A program made the position numbers and the translations under genes. A stretch of DNA of 64,000 nt from Protea cynaroides (Eukaryota; Streptophyta; Magnoliopsida; Proteales; Proteaceae). Location: NCBI GenBank assembly GCA_028583415.1, contig CM053275.1, positions 84,500,278-84,564,277 on the forward strand. Direction: 5' to 3'. Positions 23,548 through 35,012 of the stretch are shown one piece after another; position 1 is the first letter of the stretch, and every line of letters begins with the position of its first letter. The notes beneath the pieces were generated by a model. It searched no databases. It had not been told where the DNA came from and saw only the letters and a program-made list of their open reading frames with translations.

Positions 23548-23805
23548 GTGCATATTTGTTAACACTTTGCTCCCACTCTGCTTTTGATTCGGATTCCCAG
23601 GGAACCATTTGGGAGCCAGAAAGTGTTTGATAACATCATGTGATTCTAGTTCCTATGGAGTCAATCGGTTCAAAAAATGACTCTCAGAGTCAAAATTTGA
23701 AAGTAAAAAATACTTGTTTTTCTAGAGCAGGAGCCAAAAGAGAGACCCACTACCCACCACCACCGTCGCCTCCACCACCCACCATCCACCACCACCATTC
23801 CACCT
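23548..23805. mobile_element. left part of a GGT/ACC-minisatellite TIR element, copy C
   Basis: After TAA (23545-23547) comes GTGCATATTTGTTAACACTT, then GCTCCCACTCTGCTTTTGATTC, GGAGTCAATCGGTTC and AAAAAATGACTCTCAGAGTC. These are the inverse of the right end of the element at 39422-40560. An ACC-rich tract follows at 23753-23800. The far end is not recognised; it may lie beyond the larger ACC array at 27470-28030. Confidence 0.55.
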
Positions 23806-23939
23806 GTGAGTACCAGGGAAAAAAAATTAAAAAATTTAGTTATCCTCATTTTTAAAATTGAATTTAGCATGTAGTTAAAGTTGTCTACCCTCATCACACT
23901 CAAACTGAGATCTATAAAGTTCTCACCTTCAGATCCCAT

Positions 23940-25260
23940 CCATTCATGCCAGTGGAGGGTAAGAAGACTGGAGTCGTCACCTAGATAAGGTCTAGGACCT
24001 ATAAATGATATCCCTCAATGCAGGGACACTAATGACTCACCCAAATGGAATGGCTATCTTGTCTCACCAAAGACGAGTAAGTGCCAAATTACGAGTTAGG
24101 AAGGTGTTAAACACCCAACTCGTCCGATTGAACCGGTCTCCCTAAATCCTATCATTTCCTACAGTTTATGAACACTTGGGGCTACTAATTAAACTACAAG
24201 ATACATGGAAAAATCCTAATTTGATCTCTAATTATTTACTAACTACGCATGACATAAGCTGAAATTAAACAAATTAAACAAGAAAATAATCATAAAATGA
24301 AATAAATAATTTAATGAATGGTCTAAACATATATCTAAAGAAAGGAAAAAATGATATACAACATATGATCGAGGTCTGGAAAAATCTTAGACCGCCTACG
24401 TATCCCTATGCGGCGGGAAACAGGCCAAACATAGTTCGGGTGGGTGTGTATGTACCAGGTGTGTGTAAGAAGAGGGACATTCCCAAAATATTGGAATGCA
24501 TCCCCCAGCGATGGATGCCCCCCATAATCATGGAACACATCCGATGGTGAGAGATGTCTCCACATCAGCGAGACCCATCTCAGTATTGAGGTACTCCCTA
24601 TCACAAGGAAGTTCCCTCGATGAGAAAATCCCATATTACATGGAACTTACCTCAATATGAGTGTGTGTGTGTGAAAATGATGCTCCCAAAATATTGAAAC
24701 ACATTTGAAAGATGAGATGCTCCCACAATGGCGGAACACATCTCGGTGTAGAGGTATTCTCTTCCACAGGGAAATCCCTTCGCTGAGGTAATCTCATAAT
24801 ACATGAAACTTATCTCAATTTGACCGAGCGTGGAGCGAACAAACTCCCCCACAGCCTACGTATCTGTCGAGACCTCTGTTTCTTGGAATCAGGTCAAGCG
24901 TAGTTCTCATGGATTGACGAGCCATGGACACACGTGGCAACACTCAGGAAAGGTCAAACGCCTCAGCTCCCCACACGCGGGGGTTCACTAAATCTCACTC
25001 ACATCCCACATTCGGGATACCCAGGTGGACCTATGCATACACCTACCCAATCGTACATTTTTCATTGATATACATTTTGGATACAACGAATTCCACACTC
25101 TTGGGTCCAACCCTAGGGTTGGGTGGACTCATTCTAAATGATCCCATAATGGGTCGGACTCTTTGGAGTCCCCTAGCCAATCACATCGCAAAAAATGTGT
25201 ATCCTAACATGCATCTATTACAGTGAAGTGTTAGAGTGAGGATACATCACTTAGGATAAG
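23940..25260. mobile_element. LTR-retrotransposon-derived DNA with an internal duplication
   Basis: Phrases such as GGAGTCGTCACCTAGAT (23969) and GCCTACGTATCCCTATG (24397) with CAGGCCAAACATAGTTCG (24421), repeated as GCCTACGTATCTGTCG (24857) and CAGGTCAAGCGTAGTTC, recall plant gypsy LTR or leader DNA. A block of about 180 bp at 24476-24660 recurs in diverged form at 24680-24822 (CCCAAAATATTG, then GGAACACATC, then GAGGTA). No coding region was identified. Class assignment is by recall. Confidence 0.4.
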
Positions 25261-25539
25261 GAATATGTATTCAATACATTAAGACATGGAGCATTAAGTA
25301 ATGTGACTTGAATTAATTAGGCATGTAATGAGAAGAGAATTGGTTTACTTAAACCATAGGCACAGATAAATTTATTAAACATATACTCAAACAACCATGA
25401 TCAGCCATCTAGCAACTACAGGATATAGTTAAAATTCAACATAGGAATATGACGATAAGTGTGAGAGAGCATTCATAAAAATGTGGAGAAGACAAGTTGG
25501 AGCACAATAAAAGGGAATGGTTCACATAGATTTGAAACA

Positions 25540-26000
25540 AGCCCACTTAAACTCAGCTCCATTTGAACCAAAACCCATAAACCAAATCTGAACCGAACCC
25601 AAACCTATACCTAAATAAACCATGGCCTACCAAACTAAACCAGCCCCTATAGACTAACCAAGCCTAAACTGAACCGAGCCCAAACCTATACCTAACCAAA
25701 CATGGTTAAACCAAACCAAACCAGACCCTATGAACGTGAACCTAGACTAACCACTAACCCAAACAATCCTGACATAACCCAAACCAACCCAAATAGACCT
25801 AAACCCTGACCCACACTGAACCCAACCTGGCTAAACCAAACCAAACCAAATAGACCTAAACCCTGACCCACAATGAGCCAAACCTGGCTAAACCAAAACA
25901 AACCAGACCCTATGAACCTGAACCTTGACTAACCCAAATCGACCCTGACATAAATCAAACCAAACCAAACCAACCCAAATAAACCTAAACCCATCTCTGA
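25540..26000. repeat. degenerate AACC/AAACC-rich tandem repeat tract
   Basis: About 460 bases are built from AACCNAACC-like words. Nested periods are visible: a ~56-bp unit (CAAATAGACCTAAACCCTGA, then CCTGGCTAAACC) occurs twice in tandem near 25790-25900, and a ~199-bp period links TAAACCAAACCAAACCAGAC (25692) with its copy at 25891. The strand is strongly guanine-poor. It is not the AAACCCT telomere repeat. Confidence 0.7.
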
Positions 26001-26579
26001 GCTACCATTATTGAGGATAAAAAGAAAAAAAAAAACAGCAGTACCCCACCTCCCTTTGTAACCGAAACCCAGTAGAGGAAGGAAGAAAGCAGACAAAAAT
26101 AATATTATGCATTCAGATTAGAGAGCACATAGAAGAAAATCAAAGGATCAAAGGATTAAAGAAAACAAGACAGATGAACAACATTCCCCCCTACTTAACC
26201 GAACCCAGCAGAGGATCAAACTCTATTGGTAAACCTGTTAAGAAGCTAAAAAAAACCTCAAAGCAAACAACATAAACCTAGTACTAAGAACATACAAAAA
26301 AAACCAGCCAAAACATATATGTTAGGAAATGAAATAAAAAATCTCTAATCCAATGCCGAATCTATATCCCAACCGAAAACCAAAAAAAAAAAACAAAATT
26401 CATTTAATCTAAACCAAATCAAAATTCTTAATCTCAACTGAGTATTAAAAGAAACATGCTTAGGACTAACTTATCTTGCCCTAATAACTATACAAGAAAC
26501 TGAACAGAATATGGCGAGAAAGAAAAAATAATAATAATAATAATAAATGGAGAAGAGAGAGAAATACCTGTTTCGAATC

Positions 26580-27290
26580 CTACCTCACTGCCCTTAGCTC
26601 TTTGCTACAGTTTAGTGGAAGCCCCCTTTTGCATCTCCATCTCCCTTCTTTGATTTTTTCCCCTTCCTTCTCACTCCCCCTTCTCTGATTTTTTTTTTTC
26701 TCTTTGGCTCACTACTTTTCTTCTAGCAGCCCCAGCCGAAATCCTAATCTCTCTCTCCTGTTTGGTTCCTCTCCTAAGCCCAGCCGAGACTCGAGTTTTT
26801 CTCCTTGGACTCGCTGTCGAAAAACCAGCTTCTCCTGGTTTCTCTCATTGTCTCCCTCAATCTCACGCTCCCCTGCTGCAACCGATCGAAACCCAGAAAC
26901 CCCAAGTGAAACCCCTTGTTCTTCCTCCTCAATTTCCACTCTTTGCTTACCTGATCAGACTGCCCTATCTCCTTTCCCATATTTTTTCAGCCTCCTCTCT
27001 CTCTTTCCCTCCCTCTAATTTTTCTTCGGCTCCTCTCCTCTTCTTCCCTGATTTTCTTTCCTCTTTTATCCCTTTTCGGCAGCATCCTCTGGCGATGAGC
27101 CTTGATGGGAGATCCTCAGGTGGCTGGGAGGTGTAGGGTCGAGAGGGAGTCGGCGGTTTTGGGGGAGGGATTTTAGGGATGAGGGAATGAGCTGTCGACC
27201 TCCCCCTCATCCACTCCAATTCTCTCTCCGTCTCTCTCTCTCTCTCTGCGTCTCCTCTCTTCTCTCTCTTCATCAACCTCTGATTTAGGG
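26580..27290. other. CT-rich, G-poor stretch without a supportable gene
   Basis: Pyrimidine-rich DNA with overlapping open frames on both strands (26704-27136). Such frames are expected where the sequence is almost stop-free by composition. It could be a leader or LTR region of the retroelement DNA to its left. Nothing specific is recognised. Confidence 0.35.
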
Positions 27291-27469
27291 ATTTAGAGAT
27301 TTAGGTTTTTTTTTTTTTCTTTTTTTTATTAATTTATTTTGTGAAACAATTTTCTGTTGTATTTTTATTAAACCTAAAATGATAAAATTGCCCTTCTCCA
27401 TCACACATGATGATGTAACGAGAGAGAGAAATCCTACAGGGCCAAACTTGGAACTGACACGACCACCCC

Positions 27470-27748
27470 CACTGCACCACCCCACCACCGTCGCCGCCAC
27501 CACCACCCCCACCGCCGCCACCACCACCACACTGCCACCACCACCAGCACCACAACCACCACTGTCACGACCACCACACCCACTGCACCACCACCACCAC
27601 CACCACCGTCGCTGCCATCACCACCCTGCCGCCACAGCCGCCGCTACCGCCACTACCACCACCGTCGCCACCACCACCATTGCCGCTGCCACCACCACCA
27701 TTGCGCCCACCCCACCACCATTGCTGCCACCCCCACCCACCACCACCA

Positions 27749-27782
<34 letters not shown>

Positions 27783-28030
27783 ATCCACCACCGACCATCC
27801 ACCTCCCACCACTGCCACTGCCATTGCAACCACCACCGCCACCACCACCACCCACCACCCAACCCCCACCACCCGCCACCTCCACCGCCTCCATTCCACC
27901 ACCATCACTTCCACCCCCACCCACTACCACCACCGCATCCACCACCGCCACCACCCCACCACCATCGCTACCACCCTCACCCACCACCACCGTTGCATCC
28001 ACCACCCACCACCACCACCACCAAATCTAG
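27470..28030. repeat. ACC/GGT minisatellite, about 560 bp
   Basis: An irregular CCACCA/CCACCG array ends in CACCACCAAATCTAGA; a matching word, AGATCTGGTGGTG, borders the GGT array of the element at 39422-40560. This suggests it is part of the same TIR family. Long frames on both strands (Thr/Pro/His one way, Gly/Val/Trp the other) are repeat translations. Confidence 0.85.
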
Positions 28031-28044
28031 AATCCATTTCAGAT

Positions 28045-28105
28045 TCAGGTAAATATGTTTCACGATCTCACATGTTTAGGTAAATATGTTTCACGATCTC
28101 ACATG
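28045..28105 (+). repeat. short tandem duplication
   Basis: AGGTAAATATGTTTCACGATCTCACATGTTT occurs twice in succession with a ~31-bp period, directly beside the minisatellite. Confidence 0.85.
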
Positions 28106-28796
28106 TTTTTCTTCCTGTGATGGCAGATCTGCATTTGTTTTTTTCCTTTTGCTCATTGGTTTGTTTCGTTCCTACCTTCCTGGAAATAATTTGGGGCTTT
28201 CTCATCATCCTAACTTCTTAAGAATAAATGTTTAGATTTATGCTGTTGAAAAACTCTTTTCACAATGGTTGGTTCAAGTTGTTTAAATCACTCCCGTGAG
28301 GTGAGCGTAATTCACTAATCCACATTTGCACCCTTTTTCTGTCTATTTCTCTATTGTTTTGTGGAATGTTAGCTTGATATGGAGAATGTTGGATTTTTGT
28401 TCTTCAATTATGATGGTGGTAATTCTAATCAAATGGAGAGTGTAATTTTCAGGTTGGCCGAGGGGAGAGGGGTACTATCGGAGGGGGTTGCCAGAGAGTA
28501 CCGCAAGACTTTGGAAACCTAAACATTTTGTTTATGAAATTTTTTTACTCTGTTTTTATTTTCGGATTCAGGTCGGATGTTAATCGGATAATTTGGTTAA
28601 CATGCAAATTCGAACTAGGATTTTTGTTACTTTAATCCACCGGATGCGAATTCAAATTCGGATGGGGTTGTCAAATTTCAGATTCGAATTCAGATAGTAT
28701 TCGATCCATTTACATCCTTAATCAAAGATAACATGCAAAATCCATATTCCTCATGACTATACTAATACTTCAAAATTAAGAATTAACTCTATTAAT

Positions 28797-29130
28797 TTTT
28801 TTTTAATAGTAAATAGATAATTTATAAATCCAGAAAAGAGAATTCGAACAAAATGACCCATCAAAGGAAGAAGCCAAAATAACATCCATCAATGACAAAA
28901 CAAAACCAAAAACACCCCAAAGAAACAGGGCGGGCCCTATAAGCTAAACATTAAAGCCAATACAATACAAGAACAAACAAACATTCATAAATGAAAATAA
29001 AACAAAACAATTAAATGGACACCAGAAAAAGTGAACTTAGACGTCTCAAATATGATCAAAAGATCTTAAAAAACGATTGCTTCTTCTAACAAATATCGGA
29101 GAAATAGAATTTTTTTTTCTTTTTTAATTT
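28797..29130 (-). mobile_element. 5'-truncated LINE 3' end (antisense)
   Basis: A T-run is followed by AATAGTAAATAGATAATTTA and AAAAGAGAATTCGAACAAAATG, which closely resembles the start of the better-preserved LINE fragment at 37296 (AAAAAGAGAATTCAAACAAACTG). No coding part is recognisable here, only the 3' untranslated end. Confidence 0.5.
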
Positions 29131-29535
29131 TTTGTAAAAGGAAATAGAACTATTAATTGTGTTGCCTGTGATAATAGAAACAATAAACTGTCATATATCA
29201 ACATGGAATGGAGTCCACAAAAATATTCATATGTCACATCCTCACAACCAAAATGTCACCATGCAAGGTTGAAAATTTTCTAATGAACCAAACAATGACA
29301 TAATCAAACGGGTCATTTTTCTTATGCGACAAATGAATATTCTAAAAGGGTCATTTTCCTTATGTGGATCCCACTACCTTATTCCCACTCGAAAATAAAA
29401 AAAATCTCTGAATCCCAACAAGTGCGAGATGTGAGGCTAGGAAAGTGGACATTAACGTCCAATGGAGAGTAAGAAATGCCATATTTTCTCATCAACATGC
29501 ACTTGTACCGTCATGAGATCCATCATCATATCGGG

Positions 29536-29930
29536 GGATTCAAATTGTCTCCTCTCTATACTTTAGGGAGGAGGAAGACGCCCCTATCGAATGGCAGATA
29601 TGTGGTTCTCGGGAAAATTCAAGTCCTATGTCAGAGCAGACACCCAGCCGATAAGCCTAGCAGACAAAAGATGTTGACTGCGACGTGGGGCTCGGATTTT
29701 CAACCACGTGTCGGCCATGTGATGGGAGAGTTTTCCTCCTCCCTAGGGGGGCGCACTCATGGATTATTAGAGAATTTTGTAGGAGCCAAAAGCCCCCCAT
29801 GATTTTGGGAGGACTGGGACGTGGGGCTCGAATTTTCAGCCACGTGTCGGCCATGTGATGGGAGAGTCTTCCTCCTCCCTAGGGGGCGCACTCATGGATT
29901 ATTAGAGAATTTTGTAGAGAATCGCCTTTA
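29536..29930. mobile_element. foldback-family relic with internal duplication
   Basis: GGATTCAAATTGTCTCCTCT at 29536 matches the foldback family's left end, followed by GGGAGGAGGAAGACGCCCC. The matching right terminus is missing. A ~128-bp segment (GACGTGGGGCTCGGATTTTC to GAATTTTGTAG) is present twice (from about 29682 and 29817), and GGGCTCGGA plus CACGTGTCGGCC words are shared with the copy at 47338. Confidence 0.5.
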
Positions 29931-30096
29931 ACGGTGACTCCAGACAAGTTAAATCAACATGGACAAAGGAAAAAGTAAAGAGGATTCCAAAGTTACTGGC
30001 CCCACTATAAAGCTGTGTTTGGTGTACATTTTCAAAACGTATTTTAAAAATACATCTTTATAACGTAGAATGTATTCTTAAAATAAAATGAGAACG

Positions 30097-30404
30097 AGTT
30101 AAAGTCTTAAAGATTAGAGAAATTTACTCAAAGTATTTCTTCATAATTGATTTACTATATAGAACTATCCTTTCTTGACAAAAGCTACAAAAACTACCTT
30201 TTAAATAATGTTTTATAATAGTATAATTATATCTGACAATAAAGATAGTATTGTCTTAGAAAAAAAAAATTTCGTTAATTTTTAACGCTCAGTGTAGACT
30301 ATACTGTTAAAAAACATTATTTCAGAGATAATCCGTGTAATTTTTATCAAGAGAGGTAGTTTTGTATATTAAAACCAATGGTCAAAGGGGGTTGGTGAAA
30401 ATTT
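30097..30404. mobile_element. possible long-TIR MITE
   Basis: TAGAGAAATTTACTCAAAG at the left and GTGAAAATTTCTCTA at the right are inverted, and inner parts also pair (ACTATCCTTTCTTGACAAAA with TTTTATCAAGAGAGGTAGTT). No matching flanks were found, so the boundaries are uncertain. Confidence 0.45.
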
Positions 30405-30844
30405 CTCTAAACATTAATGTCTATTTATTTTATTTTATTTTATTCTAGACTCAGCTGAATACAGATTAGATACAGATTAGGCTAAAAAATGTGTTTAAGA
30501 GTAAGACATTCTCTCTAACGTAATCCATGATTTAAGAAAGAAAACTTGGAATGATGTTTTTGTCAATTCAAAATGTGTTTTTTTAACCTAAGCAGACGCA
30601 GCTTATAAATCTCACCTCAAATAAAACTGAACTCCCAGTCGGAGAACAAGGAGAAGACTGGTAGGAATGGGAGGAAGGCCGTGAACGGTAGCTGCAATTC
30701 GCACACACGTAGAGAGAAGGATTTGGGGAAAGGAAAGGAAAACGAAGGAGGAGAGAGAGAAGGAAACAGGGTTGTTCTTGAACTTAACAATAGCAAAACT
30801 CTTTGATCACCGGAGACGGCGAAGAACGACGGAATCGTGAAGAG

Positions 30845-31443
30845 ATGTTTCAGTTCTCCAATGGTGAATTCCTGGAGGAATTCGCTGTAATAGTGGGTCT
30901 GATAATCGTTCAAGCTGTCTACGCGATCTATGGAGTGTTCATGAGCCATCTCTTGTCTTTAGGCATCAGTTCTCTCTTTCTCATCGTCTATGGAAGCTTT
31001 GTCAGCTGCATCCTCCTCCTTCCTTTCTCCATTTCTTTTGAAAGGTTTGTTTCAGATAACTAAATTTAGCAATTTTTCTCTTGAAAACTGCTTATTTGAA
31101 GATTATTTAATTAAATTAACTGTTGGTCTTGATCATGGTCATGGTCATTCAGGGAGAACTGGCCCAAGAAATTCACTCTTAAGATCATAGTTCAATTGTT
31201 ATTGATTGCCTTTGGAGGGTAAGAATGGATCCTCATGAACTGGTGAAATTAAGTTGGATTCTATTTGGAGATGAATGGGTTCTGAATTTGAGGTGTTTTA
31301 AGTTTTTTTTTGTGTTCTTGATTTTCAGGGTAGGTTTCCAACTTCTGATACTGATGGGGCTTAAGAGGACCTCTCCTGCTGTTGCTTCTGCCATGCCCAA
31401 CCTTGCTCCTGGGTTCATCTTCATCATTGCTTGGTTACTCGGG

Positions 31444-31484
<41 letters not shown>

Positions 31485-34152
31485 ATCCAAATCGGTTTTT
31501 CCCTGAGATTCGGGAGGAGGGGCGGCGACCCCAGTGGATGGTCGCCACATGAAGGTCGGATGAATCCGACCCCTCCATTCGAGCGGACAAGTCGAGTCGG
31601 CAAGGGAGTGTCGGCTCGAACGGAAAGATCAGATTCATCCAACCTCCATGTAGTCATCATCCACTGGAGTCACCGTCCCTCCTCCGTGAAGTACGAGAGG
31701 AGACGATTTGAATTGTCTTCTTTCTTCTCTCTCTCTCTTGCTGCTGCTGCTTCTCTTTCACTCTCTTCATTAGATGAGTATAAGCAAAGCCACATGATTA
31801 ATATGACAAACAGATATTGTCTGTTAAATAAATGTTATATCCTAACTATTATTTATTAATATTGAGTAAGATCTGTTCTAAGTTTAAACTTTCTCTAGAA
31901 AATGGTGGGGTTGGTGGGTCCCTTTATATATCTGCCAGTGCTGGGTGTTAGGATGACACATGGAATCCTCTAGTTCTGAACTACTAGTTTTTAGGGATAA
32001 GTTCTACTCGAATCCCAACAACATGAACTCCCAAAATTTTGGTGTAAAGGCGTTTGTGTAAGTGCCTGAAGATAGCTCTTCAATGTTTGCTGTTCTTCCA
32101 TTCAGGTTAGAGAAAGTGAAGTTCAATTGCATCTATAGTAAAGCCAAGATTGTGGGGACACTTGGTTGCATCACTGGGGCCTTAGCCATGACCTTCTTTC
32201 ATGGTCCTGAGACTTCACAAGCACTGGTGTTACCTGCTTCGATAGATAAAGAAAAGATCATTGGTTGCATATGTCTCATTGGTGCTGTTTTTGTTTTATC
32301 ATGTACTAGTGTTCTGCAGGTAACCTGGCTTGAATCTAAACTTTGATGCTCCAGAGATACTCTTTGTTTTGGTCCCTTACTCCCTAGCTCTTACATGGTC
32401 CACAGGCTAAAGCTATGGTCGATTTTCCAGCACCCATAACCATGTGTGCTGCAACAGCCCTGATTGGTGGCATTCTTACTGCAATAGTACAGTTTATTCA
32501 AGAACATAGGTTGGAGTTTGGTTGGCCACTTGTAGATGCTCGTGTCCTTATAGTGGCTGCTCTACTGGTAATGTTCTCTCTCTTCTCCGACCACATGAGT
32601 TCTATGAATTTGTAAGACATACCTTCTCGTGTGCCTATTGACTTGATTAGAAATAAAACTAATACACAAAACAGCGTATAGATCCCTCCTCTTTTAAAAT
32701 TAAACCTCCTTTCTCTTACTCCAAAGGGAAGGGGAATTTATAAAACCAGAAAACTAATCTTTTTTTATTTTGACTGTAAATCCTAACTTTTTTAGTTATA
32801 TAGTATGCGTCAGATCCATGAAAGACAAAAACTATCTTAGCTTCTGTTTAGAGGTACATTGTATCAGTTTTAATTATATCAATTTTATACTTTATCTGCT
32901 CAATCTATTAAAAGAATTAAAAAAGGGGATTTGTTTTTACCAAAAAAAAAAAAAAAAAAAAGGGGGATTTGTAAACCAAGTTATCTATTGTCTTCCACAA
33001 TAAGGAAACCAATTCATAGATAATTAAGCCTTACAACTACTAATTGGCTCCGGTTGCACGAATCCAGTTCTGCCACCTAACTTTATTTAGGCCCTAAACT
33101 TTAATTAAATCACTTGTCTTTTCAAAGTTCTTCGAGTCATATTTTATTATTTCTTGTTCTTAATTCCACTGTATCACTCTTCCCTGTAGTAAAATATGGT
33201 CTTTCTTTGCACAAAAGAATTTAAATCCTGGTCCACCTCATCTATCTTGTTACCTATGGCACTCCTTTGTTATAAAAATAATGCATTCACTTTTAGTTTT
33301 ATCATTCTCAATTTTGACTATTTTTATTGGGAGAAAGATCGGTATTTGAGCATCGTCTCACGATCTCACTCCTCATAAATGTACTCTCTCTCTCTCTCTC
33401 TTTCTATTATTCCATCCCTTATTTACAAATCAGTGATTCAGTTTTTGAGTGTATGATTCCAATATATGGTGCTCATGTATTGATTCTCTTCCCATTTTTA
33501 GTATATTTATCTTTTGGAAAAAAATTTATTGTCCGGCAATACCATTTACGTCTTCTTACATGGACTGTGAAATTACTCCCTTATCACCCTTTCTTGGATA
33601 CTGCTGCCTGCCTTCCCAGTAGACTCTACACTTGCATAGGATACAACTAGCAAGACAGAAAACTTTATCTCATATAAGTATCTAAAAAAAAAAACTTCAC
33701 AAGCTATGAATTTTTTGTATTTCCTATGAATGAATTTTTTTTTCTTTTAATAAAAATTGGAAAATATAGGGAGGAACAGTTGGTGGAGCCTGCACAAGCT
33801 TCATTTCGTGGGCAATGAAAAAAAGAGGACCTGTTTTTGCCTCCATGTTCAGCCCCATTGGAACAGTATTCTCAGTCATCATCTCTTGGTTCACCATAGG
33901 TGACTCCATTACCATTGGAAGGTATCTAATTTATTTCCCTTCTAATTTCCTACTAATATATGGTGATAAGTATTACTGCTAACAATACAATTTGACATAC
34001 TCCTTGGATCTTGCAGCCTTGCCGGAATGTTACTCATGTTCTCTGGTCTCTATTTTGTGCTATGGGCTAAGAAGAATGAAGATCAAATCTCCATGGACAA
34101 GAATAATGGAACAACAAAAGCTTCTGATCCAGAGAAGCCTCTTTTAAGTTAA
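30845..34152 (+). CDS. WAT1-related protein (plant drug/metabolite exporter, EamA family), seven exons
   Basis: Exons 30845-31044, 31153-31218, 31329-31442, 32106-32319, 32406-32567, 33770-33921 and 34017-34152 join in phase to 347 codons plus stop, all GT-AG. The protein is mostly membrane segments, about ten, in two EamA halves (roughly 15-150 and 190-325). Family marks are the FLEEFAVIVGLIIVQAVYA start, KRTSPAVASAMPNLAPGFIF, LEKVKFNCIYSKAKIVGTLG, AMKKRGPVFASMFSPIGTV and the final SLAGMLLMFSGLYFVLWAKK followed by a polar tail. The nearest relatives I recall are the At5g47470/At3g28050 type. WAT1 itself moves auxin across the tonoplast; other members carry amino acids, so substrate and membrane cannot be inferred here. 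Slightly shorter than usual but without lesions. Intron 3 holds a CT repeat and a foldback MITE. Confidence 0.92.
31443..31715. mobile_element. (CT)n tract plus foldback MITE copy in WAT1-like intron 3
   Basis: Directly after the intron 3 donor comes a pure CT repeat (about 31447-31482), then GGATCCAAATCGG at 31483. The inverse, GGAGACGATTTGAATTG, ends near 31713, with CGGATGAATCCGACC and GTCGGCTCGAACGG words inside. It matches the GGATTCAAATCCTC foldback family. The CT-rich target prevents a clear TSD call. Confidence 0.6.
32926..32970 (+). mobile_element. minimal TTACC-poly(A) insertion
   Basis: GGGGATTTGT precedes TTTTACC and a run of about 20 A, then GGGGATTTGT follows again. It is the same pattern as at 22600 but in the opposite orientation, within intron 5 of the WAT1-like gene. 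Confidence 0.55.
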
Positions 34153-34601
34153 CTATGGTTCCCAAATTCGATAGTTCATCAATTGTTCTGTATAATATTT
34201 GGTCTAGACTCTAGCATCTTCCTTCATCTTGATAAGCTTTCTCAAGTTAATTTCCTTCTTCTATTCACTAGGTCATAATCTTTTTTTTCTTTTTTTTTAA
34301 TTGACCAACACTAGGTCTTCATATATTAATATGTTTAGTTTGTAAGACCAAGATCAGTACGTGAGTGAAAAACTAGGACCAGAAGAATGGAGAATTTACA
34401 CTGCCACTATGTCCGCTTTTCTGTAAATGTGATCGATCTTCCACAGAAGCTTCTTTTTTTTCCAAACACTCCCCAAAAAGGAATATCAATAAAAATTATT
34501 TGAAGGATAATTTTATTTACACTGCCCTGTTGAGATAAGCTTATCTCAATCGTCTACTATTTAAGCCAGATGCTGAACACAAGATTATTTAAGTTCAAAT
34601 G
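34153..34601. other. 3' flank of the WAT1-like gene
   Basis: This holds the presumed 3' untranslated region and AT-rich spacer. An AATAAA-like signal is not unique here, and no other feature was seen. Confidence 0.4.
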
Positions 34602-34609
34602 TTCTCATT

Positions 34610-35012
34610 CAGAGATGTAAATGAATAGCTGAAAATATAAATTCAATTGGTATTTGTATCCGTTTAATGGTATCCGTATCCGGTCAGGAGTATGGATTAG
34701 AATTCTAATAATTCAAAATAAAATCTATCCGACTCGAATAGGTATCCAACTAGTAATTTTGAAAATTTGACAAGCTCTAAAGGATGAAAGAAAATAATGC
34801 AACAAAGACAACTGAGAAACATGAATTGAGAATGAATTATATTTAATATAGTAGATAGGTCGGGTTACATAATTAATTCAAAAGTGTAAAAGGATAGTTG
34901 AAAATCAAAATTCGATTCGCAATTGTATCGGTTTAGGGGAAATCCGAATCTAGGTAGGGGGTATCCAAATCCGATCACTTTTGGATCCGTATCTTATCCG
35001 TTTACTTCTCTA
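34610..35012. mobile_element. small hAT-like MITE (AGAGATGTAAAT ends)
   Basis: It starts CAGAGATGTAAATGAATAG and ends ATCCGTTTACTTCTCTA. The interior has GTATCCGTATCCGG and related words. The flanks TTCTCATT and CCCCCATT agree at 5 of 8. It is a 403-bp relative of the elements at 23142-28720 and 60288-61584. Confidence 0.6.

Larger units (their letters stand above)
23142..28720. mobile_element. 5.6-kb non-autonomous hAT-like element (TAAGGATGTAAATGG ends)
   Basis: It starts TAAGGATGTAAATGGATAC and ends GATCCATTTACATCCTTA. The flanks GTCAAAGA (23134-23141) and ATCAAAGA (28721-28728) match at 7 of 8. Subterminal DNA on both sides is rich in CGGATTCGAATTC-type motifs (23160-23300, 28560-28700), as in the smaller relative at 60288-61584. 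No transposase is recognisable. Inside are a GGT/ACC-type TIR element start, LTR-like DNA, an AACC repeat tract and a large ACC minisatellite, so it may be a composite of later insertions. Confidence 0.7.

Noticed and set aside
25540..26000. Interstitial telomere repeat
   Set aside because: Words are AACCAAACC-like, not runs of AAACCCT.
26704..27276. Overlapping Ser/Phe/Leu-rich frames as a possible gene
   Set aside because: CT-rich composition gives open frames on both strands. No motif or splice evidence.
27285..28083. Frames of up to 234 codons, Thr/Pro/His-rich or Gly/Trp/Val-rich
   Set aside because: Same reason: a stop-free ACC/GGT repeat array read in all frames.
23142..28720. Autonomous hAT transposon
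   Set aside because: No frame inside resembles a hAT transposase or BED finger.
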